Source: Whitmania pigra (Eukaryota; Annelida; Clitellata; Hirudinida; Haemopidae). From it: a stretch of 64,000 bases of DNA. Below the pieces are notes generated by a model, which did not search any database, was not told where the DNA came from, and was given only the letters and a program-made list of their open reading frames with translations. The position numbers and the translations under genes are program-made. Of this stretch, positions 55,010 to 64,000 are shown piece after piece. The stretch covers positions 1,081,001 to 1,145,000 of the forward strand of contig JAJTWR010000341.1 of NCBI GenBank assembly GCA_021613335.1, written 5' to 3'. Position 1 is the stretch's first letter. Every line of letters starts with the position of its first letter.

Positions 55010-57343
55010 ATGGCTAAAACAACAAAAGTCAATAGTTTGAGGGATTGCCTCTTAAAAAGTACTGTGGTCAATTTTGACAGAATATTTATGAGAGATGGAG
55101 AAGGTTTGATAAGACATTTATTATTTAATTGTTTAATTCATGAAATAATTAAGTTTTATCCCAATCATTTTTTTAAATTATCAACGTTTATTTGCCAAAT
55201 TCAATCAATGGGCTAAAAAATGACTAAATCTAATTTTTATTTTAAAAAAGTGTTAAAGAAACATATTTGTCTACCGCCGAAGTTGTTCGAAAACATCCAA
55301 AATAAAAGCAACGAAATATTCTGGATAATACCTCCCAAGTCCTTGACAGCATGCCTTTCAAATAGAGATGCTTTAAACTGGGTGAATATTGACCTAAGGG
55401 TGGGGAAATTGACAATCGACGATCTGTTAGAAATCGAAAAGTCAGATTTTCCAATAAAGCGATTGAGTTTTCGAACGAATCGTTTGACGGATGCCATGTT
55501 GGACGTCATTGAAAAGTTTTCTTCAACCATCGAAGTTCTTGAGATTGATTATCCTTCTACACCTCATTATGTAATGTTAGTAAACCATTGTAAACACATT
55601 GTTTAATTAAAATATTTTATATTAAAGGTGTTTTTAATTTTGATAATTATATCTTAAAAGGTATTTCATTATAAATAATGTTTAATATTTAATATTATTT
55701 ATATTATGACAGTATTTTAGACAAATTGCACAAAGAATCTATGATAAAATTTCCGAAGTTGAAAGTTCTCTGCATTAATTTCTTCGCCGTACCTGTTGGA
55801 CTTTTCAAAAGATTTGATTTTACGTCATGTTCTGATTCCTTGAAGAAACTTTGTTTTTTTGGATATCGTTACTTGGAAAATTTAACGTTTGTAGAAAAGC
55901 AGTTGTTTATGAATTTTATCGACTCCTTGAAAGTTCTCCAAAATTTAGAATCTCTTACTGTCGTGGACAAAAACTTTAGTAGTAAAATGAATATTGTGCA
56001 TCTAAAAAATCTGAGGTAAGATACATTAACAATTCATTGAACTTTGCGGCATTTTGAACTAAATTATGTTGTTAATTTAGAACTTTAAACTTAGCTGCAA
56101 TCCCTTCGAATATTCCTCCTGGACAGAGACTTGTGAACATCCTGCCTAAACTTGAAAACCTGACTCTTCCAAAAGATAATCTAATGTAAGACTGTTGAGC
56201 TACTGATATTTTTGTAATTAAATAGTTTTTGGATTCTAAATAATTCCTTGTTTCTTATTAAACAGAGATGAATTGAATTCACTAAATGGGAAAATGTTGA
56301 CTTACGCTAGTTTGAATGTAGGGGCAGATGTTCCAGAACATTTAAAACAATTTGCCAAGAATGTAATAAAATCTGAATGTTTGAATAGGTATTTTGAGTA
56401 TTTAATTTTAGTTTGTTATTTGTTAGTTTCTATTTGGCGCAGACGTTCAAACTTATGTGACATCCCTGGACCACTGCTGTTTTACTGACTACATCAATAA
56501 AACCTATGGTTTTATGGGAATGCTGTCTGACATGTCGTATCAAACCCAAAACAAGTCAATTCTGTTTAAGGGCTGTAAGATTAATAAAGTTGAGAAGGTT
56601 GACAGATAATTAATTTATAATAAACTTAGAATTAATCATGAGCATTTACCTAATGATTTACCTAATGAAATGTTTCATCTTTGTTCTAATGGCTTATTAG
56701 GTTATTATTAATACTGCAGTATTGTCATTAAATGTAAGTTACGTTTCAGGCAATTTTGGCTCATATTATGTGGGGTTTCTTTGATATGGAATATTGTGCG
56801 TAAGTTCATATTTAAATAAATTACAATTTGATTGATAATCAATGGTAATTATATTATTATATTTTCAAGGAATGCAATAACAAAATTTAAAGATATTTGG
56901 AGTCACAACTTTATAATGTTAGTATAATTAGGATATGTTGATTTTAATTATTTTGCAATAATTAATATTGTTTATTGTCGTTGCAGTAAATTGACCAATC
57001 TAGTTACCAGTTTGCAAATTTCTGAAGATGAAAAATTTGACGTATGATATTTTAACTTATTCACAAACAAATCAATGTTGAGTAATACTTTTAATAAACT
57101 TAACCAATACATAATTCCATTTTCCAGGAAAAGTTAAGATGTTTTAAATACGAGTTCATGAAATTGGTAAATAATCAATTTATTTTATTAAAACCTATTT
57201 ATACTCCTAATAATAATCAATAATTTACAAAAATTATTCAATTCAAGCTTCAGCCTTTAATAGATTATAAGAAGGGTTACATTGTCTTGAATCCTAACTC
57301 ATCCATTTCAAAGCTGCACAAGATTATACCTCCAGTTGTTTAG
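55010..57343 (+). CDS. leucine-rich family protein, copy D (intact, mosaic)
   Basis: Exons: 55010-55103, 55251-55575, 55713-56015, 56081-56185, 56266-56362, 56427-56597, 56750-56799, 56870-56917, 56987-57041, 57128-57166 and 57248-57343; about 460 residues, start MAKTTKVNSLRDCLLKSTVV. Exons 1-3 and the 5' flank are nearly identical to copy C, while exons 5-11 resemble copy A (e.g. FLFGADVQTYVTSLDHCCFT), so the gene looks recombinant. The usual last-exon acceptor CAG is CAA here; an AG six bases on (57246-57247) keeps the frame and drops two residues. LRR-like strands are as in copy A. Function unknown. Confidence 0.72.
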
Positions 57344-58220
57344 CACCGATAAGAAGCCATTGCATTGGATTCCAAATATTAATGATATTATGTTCTGCGC
57401 AATATTAATTTCCCACATCCTTCAGATAACAACTTTGAATGATAGAACATTTCTTTGTTAAAACATAAACCACTGTTCAGAATTGTAAATTTATTTGTTA
57501 CTTTTTTTTGCTATTTGAAATTAGAATTAATCAAAAATTAGTTAATTAATATTCAAATTTGGACGAAAAGTAACCGCACTTCCTTACATCCTCTTACTGG
57601 TTCCCGTGTGTAGAATCCAGCCAAATTTTTCTAGAAGTGCCACTGGTTATGCTCAGGGGAAATTTCTTTCCTCCGATATGTGCCTTTCGTAGGCACTTGG
57701 AAAGAATGGTTGTTACTCGGGCAAAGGTTTTTCGATGTCATGTACTGGCTTAGTGGATAACCTTGACCAGAAGTTCATAGCCATGTGGCTCGTGTAGCTA
57801 CATTACTAAAGGACCGTTCGCAAAAAATTCACCATATTTAGCGTGCATCCGCATTTTCACATAAACATTTTATGAAAATTTATGTTAATGAACAATGCTA
57901 TGGTTCTCATGAAAAATCCGGTTGTAACATGTCTTTAAAATTGCCCCTAAGTTTAGATTTGTCCTCTCAAGCAACCTATTTATTATTTATAGTGAAAAAC
58001 GAGGAACCGATATTTTAAACAAGTTCAAAAACATTTCAATTTAACTATTCACAAATTTGAATATTCCCATTAGTCACGCACAACATAACATTTACTTGTA
58101 GTGGTTAAGAAGACCTTGTAAAAACCACTCTTGTGTTCAAATGATGGAGCCGAACTGCTTTGGGAGCAAGTGTCATGTGCATTATTGCTATATTCGCAAT
58201 AGTCATGGTCATACGCAATT
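57344..58220. other. spacer without recognised gene
   Basis: The 3' flank of copy D is shared with copies A and E (CACCGATAAGAAGCCATTGC). From about 57500 to 57990 I see nothing I can name. From about 57990 a diverged version of the array spacer block appears. Confidence 0.5.
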
Positions 58221-59150
58221 GGCACCCCATCATAATAGCCCGGCGGCGTATTTCCAAACCCTAACCTACATCAGCCATGGCTGATTATTATCCGTAAGCG
58301 CTCACTGTGATTGGTTGAGATTTGAAATAGGTCACAGCGCAGCAATACTTTTGGAGATATTTTCGTTTAAAAATGAATAACTGCAGTTTCAATATGCAAT
58401 TAAATTAATTACTTTAATATTAATAAAAAAAATAGACCTTTAAACGAACCCTAACACTAACCCAAAACCAACCCTAACCTCAAAATTAAGGTATTAAAAT
58501 ACACTAAAACGGCTCCGGCAAGTATGGACGAAAGACACTAGAACCCCGCAGCAGGAAGCGAACAGGTGCTGCTGCCGAGCTTGGCGAGTTCTTTACAGCT
58601 ATAACACGCAGGACTTGTTCAATTGATAATACGTACGGTACAAATACAAATATACATGGGTGCTTCTGACCTATTTAAGATTTCAACCAATCCATAGCGT
58701 GCGCTTATGAATATTAATCAGTACCATGGCTGGCTTGCAGCCCGGCGACAAAATAGCCCCATCAAAACATAAAACTCATCAAAACCGCTCAATAAAAAAT
58801 TATTAAACTAAATTAAATGTAAGTTAAAATGTAATTAAATGTATTTAGTTATATTATGAAATTGTAGGCAATTCCGCGTAAATAATCGAGAAATTCTGTG
58901 TTGTCATAGGTTGAAACAAGATTGCGGAGACTTTGATTTAGTTTCAAGTACTTGACCTTTTAGTCAGGCATGGCCTGATGAATATCTGATAAGGTGATTC
59001 ACTTTGTATGGCTCGCATATGTTGTCAATCGATAAGCTAGATTAAGTTCCAATTCTAAATCAAATTCTTCATTGTACATATTGCCACGAGAATTCGGTGA
59101 AGGATCAAAAGAAATTGGACGATCTTCAAATGTAAGATCTTCACTGAATC
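58221..59150. mobile_element. TIR-family element, interrupted, 3' end not found
   Basis: Begins GGCACCCCATCATAATAGCC. After the insertion at 58246-58738 it continues with AAAATAGCCCCATCAAAACA, and its interior (ATAAGGTGATTCACTTTGTA.. CAATCGATAAGCTAGATTAA.. GGATCAAAAGAAATTGGACG) matches 46480-46620 of the other element. The expected closing terminus GACGGGTCACC was not seen, so the right boundary is approximate. Confidence 0.65.
58246..58738. mobile_element. 493-bp insertion with 9-bp target duplication inside the TIR element
   Basis: Flanked by AGCCCGGCG at 58237-58245 and 58739-58747; the uninterrupted family sequence at about 51945 shows one copy. Subterminal inverted segments pair CAGCCATGGCTGATTATTA with the complement of the sequence near 58708-58732. 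Short CCCTAAC-like motifs occur inside. No coding capacity. Confidence 0.75.
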
Positions 59151-59329
59151 ACTTTTCATTTTATAATTGTTACTGGATTCTGGAGTTTATTATTAATCGA
59201 ATTAATTAAAAACGCAGAATAAATTAATATTTCAAAAATTGTAAAGTAATTAAAAGCATGTTTATTAGAATTGAAGCGAAAATATATTCTTGGTACTATT
59301 ATTCTTCAAACGATTTTTTATTATATTTT

Positions 59330-59620
59330 TATCGATTTGTCCTCATGTTCTCGTTCATTGAGTAAACTTTGTCTTCTGGGATTTCTTCGCTTGTTATATA
59401 ATAAATTTTGAAATTTACAGACTCCTTAAAAGTACTGAAACATTTAAAATCTCTTACAAGGATGAGAACATTTGTAATCAAATGGACTTCATTGAGCATC
59501 TAAAAAATCTGAGCTAAAATATTTTAACGATTCATCCAACTTTATGACATTTCGAATAAAATTGTATTGTTTCCTTTAGAATTTTAAACTTACGGTCAAC
59601 ATGCGTGAACTAGGTAGTGC
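59330..59620 (+). pseudogene. relic of leucine-rich family exons 3-4
   Basis: A decayed exon 3 (CGATTTGTCCTCATGTTCTC, GACTCCTTAAAAGTACTGAA, CATCTAAAAAATCTGAG) and the start of exon 4 (TTTAGAATTTTAAACTTACG) are visible with deletions and stops. It lies just upstream of copy E and is closest to A/E by its AAAGTACT form. Confidence 0.75.
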
Positions 59621-59831
59621 TAGTTTTGAATATTAAAATTTGCACTAATTATGACTAAATTTAAAACGATTGGTTATAATTTAAAAAAATATTTATTTAT
59701 AAAGCTCTACGAAATATAAAATTAAATTTTAAAATTTAAAATAAATTTACTATTTAATATCTTCTGTAGCTATTTAAAATGGTTGCGATGCATTTAGCTT
59801 ATCATAGATTTCTGTTTGCAATAATTACAAA

Positions 59832-62448
59832 ATGTCTAGAACAACAAAAGTCAAAAGTTTGAGGGATTGCCTCTTAAAAAGTACTGTGGTCAATTTTAAC
59901 AAAATATTTTTGGAAGATACAGGAGGTTTGATTATATTTGATATTAATTAAGTTTATTTTATTAAATAAATAATATTTATTCATTTATATTATAACATTC
60001 ATAATATTTATTATATAGTATATTGATTCAAATATTTGTCATACTACTATAATATAATATAACCAAATGTCGATGTTTAATTGCGAAATTCAAAGAACTC
60101 TGTGCAATAAAAATTAATAAATCTATTTCTTAATTCTCAAAAGTGGTAAAGAATCATATTTGTCTACCATTGAGGTTGTTTGAAGATATCCAACATAAAA
60201 GCCATGAAATATGCTGGATAATACCTCATAAGTCCTGGATAGCATGCCTTTCAAATAGGGATGCTTTAAACTGGGTGAACATTGACCTAAGATTGGGGGC
60301 ATTGACTCTCGACGATCTGTTACAAATGGAAAAGTCAGATTTTCCAATAAAGCGATTGATTTTTCGAACGCGACGTTTGACGGACGCCATGTTGGACGTC
60401 ATTGAAAAGTTTTCTTCAACTATCGAACTTCTGGAGATCGATTATTGTAATACACCTCAATACGTAGAGTTAGTACACCAATAGTAATATTATAATTGTA
60501 TAACAATATAACAATGTAATTAAATAAATATTTTATAATACATTATAATTTTTTTCGTAACTATTAAAGCTTAATTAATTGCTAGTCTGCAATGTTTAAG
60601 GCAGGAACATATAAAGAATTTTGTCTTTTAATAGTCATGAACGTTTTTAGATTTACAATCGTTTGAATAATTTAATTTTTCAAATGTTAATCCTTCGTTT
60701 AGTCTCGTGATATATATGATTAAGACCACTTAAAGTGCATACTTATCTATCAGTTCTTAATGTCAAAGTTTATTATTACAATAACTACATTGCTAAAGTA
60801 ATTAATAATATTCCACTTTATTACAGTATTTCAAAAATGCCCAAACAAACTATGATAAAATTTCCAAAGTTGAAAGTCCTCTCCGCTCGATTAAATGTCG
60901 TACCTGTTCAACTTTTACAAAGATTCGATATGTCGTCATGTTCTGATTCCTTGAAGAAACTTTGTCTTTTTGGATATCTTGGCTCATCAGATAAAAAAGA
61001 AGTGGAACGGAAGTTGATTTTGGAGTTTATCGACTCCTTAAAAGTACTCAAAAATTTAGAATCTCTTACAATCAAGGATGAGAACATTTGTAATAAAATG
61101 GACTTCATTGTGCATCTAAAAAATCTGAAGTAATTTATTTTAAAATTCATTCAATTTTATGACAATTAGCACTAAATTGTTATTTTAGAACTTTAGACTT
61201 ACGCTCAATGCCTTCGAATATTCCTCCTGGTCAGAATCTTGTGAACATCCTGCCTAAACTTGAAAACCTGACTATTCCAAAGGTTAATCTAATGTAAGAT
61301 ATTCATTTAATGACTGTTAAGTAACTGATCTTTTTTCTAAAACAGTTTTTGAATTCCAAATAATTCCTTGTCTCATATTAAACAGAGATGAATTGAATGC
61401 ACTAAATGGAAAAAGGCTAAATTACGTGGGGTTGAATTTTAAGGCAGATATTCCAGAACATTTAAAGGAAGTTGTCAACATCGTAATAAACCTTGATAAT
61501 TTCGAAGTGAAATTTTGTGTATTTAATTTTAATTTGTTATTTTTTAGTTTGGATCATTTAAAGATTTTCAATCTTATTTAAAGTTCATGGATTACTCCTA
61601 TTCTTGTTATGACTACACATATAAAACATATCATTTTATGGAAATGCTAGACAGCTGGCAACACAAGTCAATTCTGTTTACCGGAGCTGAGAAAAGAAAA
61701 GCTGAGAAGGTTGACATATAATATTCTTAGATTTTATTGAAACGGTCAAAAACACGATAATCATGTGCCACGTAATTTTTCATCTTTGATCTGGTGGCTT
61801 GTTATAACATCATTAATATTCAGTAATTGTCATAAAATGTAATTTATGCTCCAGGGAATTTTAGCCCATATAATATGGGATTTCTTCGAGGTCGAATTTT
61901 GTGTGTTAGTTCATAATTAATCAAATTCTGATTTGATTGATAATCAATGGGTACTTTAATTATATTATTATATTTTCAAGGAATGCAATAACACGATTTA
62001 AAAATATTTGGAGTCACAACTTTATAATGTTAGTATAATTAATATATTATGATTTTAATTATTAATGCAATAAATATTTTTTTTATTGCAGTAAACTTAC
62101 CAATCTAGTTACCAGTTTGAAAATTTGTGAAGAAGAAAGATTTCGTGTATGATATATTAACTTATTCACGAGCATATTTGTATTGAACAATTTTCTAAAT
62201 AAAAATAACCAAATAATATTTTCATATTCCAGGAAAGAATAGAACGTTTTAAAAACCATTTCCTGATACTGGTAAATAATCAATTTATTTTAATGAAACC
62301 TATTTATATTCTTAATAATAATCAATAATTATTTACAACTATTCAGCTACAGCATCAGCCTTTAATAGATTATAAGAAGGGTTACATTGCCTTGAATCCT
62401 AACTCATCCATTTCAAAGCTGTACAAGATTATACCTCCAGTTGTTTAG
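59832..62448 (+). CDS. leucine-rich family protein, copy E (intact)
   Basis: Exons: 59832-59925, 60144-60468, 60827-61129, 61189-61293, 61386-61482, 61548-61709, 61855-61904, 61981-62028, 62092-62146, 62233-62271 and 62347-62448, in phase throughout, about 460 residues. Start MSRTTKVKSLRDCLLKSTVV; end KLYKIIPPVV. LRR-like strands include IKRLIFRTRRLTDAMLDVI, LKVLSARLNVVPVQLLQRF, LESLTIKDENI and LRTLDLRSMP-like exon 4. Exon 6 (FGSFKDFQSYLKFMDYSYSC) resembles the B/C version, while its ending is A/D type. Donors after exons 1 and 2 are GTTTGA and GTTAGT, as in the other copies. Function unknown. Confidence 0.72.
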
Positions 62449-64000
62449 CACCGATAAGAAGCCATTGCATTAGATTAAAAATAATAAATACACTACGTGC
62501 TACACTGTAATAGTATCAATTATTCACATTTTTAATTTAACAACTTTGAACAGCACAACATCAAAACATAAACCACTGTTCAGAATTGTAAATTTCCTTT
62601 GCTGCCTTTGATAGAACCACAAAATATAAAATTGTTAAAGGGAAGAAATGTCGATATAAAACAAATTACAAGTAAACAAAAAAAGTTTGGAATTCAATTT
62701 TGAGTTGTTATTTCGAGTGATTAATCCTATGTTATTTAAACAATTTCCTGATGTTGATAATTGTATTAATCCATTAATAATACAAATATTATAGCAATTT
62801 CTGTCCATGAGGTTGGTATGAGCTCAAAAAGTGATCATTACCACCACCGGCATCAAAGTTACCATCCTCATCGTCATCATCATCATTATCATTACATGTA
62901 TTTTCTATTTCCACAAAACTTAGTAAAGCTATTATTATTTTTATTAGATTGAACTTAATAAGTAATTGTAAATATCACGTAATATTCATAAATTGTGCAC
63001 GTTGAATGACCATCTTGTTGCGGCCGATATAGACTGGCGAATGAAATAGAAACTAGCTCTAGCGACTAAATTTAAAATATTTAAAACTCTAGCGAAAATA
63101 ATATAAAATAATATTTTTCATTCGACTTTTTTGCTTGAATTTGAAATAAAATAATTCATTGCATTTTTTTAAATGAAAGAAGATGCATTTGCAAAAATAT
63201 TCAATCATACAGAACAACTTTTCCTTAAATTTATACGTTTAATAATTAATTAAACAATATTTAAATATTTTAAATATTATCAATACTACCATTATTTAAA
63301 AAAAAATGAACATTACACTAACATCATCGCATCAGAAAGATGTTTGCATAAGTATTACTAATATCAATTGTTTGACTTCTAGTAAACCAAACATTGAGTA
63401 GTTGAATTTTTATGATGAACTACTAGTTTATTGACATATTTAAGTCTCTCTCTTGATAATAATGATGATGATGATGACGATGATGATGATGATGAACTTG
63501 ACGATGGCTATGAGGAGAGGGTTGATTAAAACGATGACGCAAACAGTATGATGAAGATGATGACGACGAGCGTAACTGGTGCTGGTAATGATGATCAGAA
63601 GAATAAAGAATTTCTGGGATTTGAAGGACCGAAATTTTTGGTAGCTCAGTTGAACTTTGGCGTGTATGCACAAAACACCGTAGGTTTTTAAAAATTAAGA
63701 TTTAACAATTTTTAATTTGTAAAACTTGTGAATAGCATGCATTACCTGTCTTGCTATTATCATGATTATTTTTTTAACTGAATCAGTGTTGAGCGGGTGT
63801 TAATAAATAATATTATTATATTAAATAATAATAATAATAATAATCATCATCATCATTATCATTAATAATAATAATAATCATAATCATAATCATAATAATA
63901 ATACATCATATAAAACAAAGAAACTTGATAAATTGAAAAGCTACTTTATTTTTTATTAATTAATATTCATATTATGATTTATTTATTATTTTCGAGTAAA
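62449..64000. other. non-coding, simple repeats
   Basis: The start is the array 3' flank (CACCGATAAGAAGCCATTGC). Further on are CATCATCAT DNA at about 62870-62895, a (GAT)n patch at 63460-63495 and (AAT/CAT)n at 63815-63905. No exon, RNA gene or transposon could be supported. Confidence 0.6.

Noticed and set aside
54941..55012. Upstream extension of copy D giving a hydrophobic N-terminus
   Set aside because: It would need a TTG start; the aligned frame in copy C has no ATG either, so the ATG at 55010 was kept.
58430..58490. CCCTAAC-like motifs suggesting an internal telomeric repeat
   Set aside because: They are irregular and few, and lie inside a mobile element with clear target duplications; not a telomere relic.

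Overview
The window is nuclear DNA from a multicellular animal. Every protein gene is split by short spliceosomal introns (GT..AG), non-coding DNA is AT-rich and loaded with ATC/GAT/ATT microsatellites, and SINE-like, hAT and TIR elements are present. Gene content (WDFY3, a PKG-like kinase, a double alpha-crystallin protein) fits an invertebrate. A lophotrochozoan is my guess, without phylogenetic proof. All exon models below were joined by hand from splice signals and reading phase, without RNA data.

Region 1 (1-1.3 kb, + strand): the 3' part of a cGMP-dependent-kinase-like gene whose activation segment and much of the C-lobe are missing.

Region 2 (3.1-27.6 kb, - strand): a complete WDFY3/ALFY/blue cheese orthologue. 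I could place 66 coding exons with consistent phases, about 3,700 codons, from an ATG at 27585 to a TGA at 3107. The order is Armadillo-like N-terminus, ConA/LamG-like domain, PH-BEACH, WD40 with an LC3-interaction-type motif, and C-terminal FYVE. One base appears to be missing in a G5 run at 14091-14095. Introns hold SINE copies, minisatellites and an exact 139-bp tandem duplication that covers a splice acceptor.

Region 3 (29.7-37.0 kb, - strand): a small-heat-shock-type gene encoding two alpha-crystallin domains and a very acidic tail. Its probable first exon lies beyond a ~4.9 kb intron containing three long microsatellites.

Region 4 (39.2-62.5 kb, + strand): a tandem array of five related genes of a leucine-rich family that I do not recognise. 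Copies A, D and E have intact 11-exon models of about 460-470 residues. Copy B is 5'-truncated at a junction with a dispersed repeat, and copy C has several frameshifts. Copy D is a mosaic, C-like at its 5' end and A-like at its 3' end. The spacers hold relic exons, a hAT element with perfect 8-bp target duplications, a TIR element family with 9-bp target duplications (one nested in the hAT, one with a visible empty site), tRNA-derived SINE-like copies and an unclassified ~470-bp repeat. This array is the best candidate for undescribed biology: a rapidly duplicating, recombining lineage-specific gene family.

The remaining stretches (1.3-3.1, 27.6-29.7, 37-39.2 and 62.5-64 kb) show only simple repeats and AT-rich sequence. 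No rRNA, tRNA gene or CRISPR array was seen.
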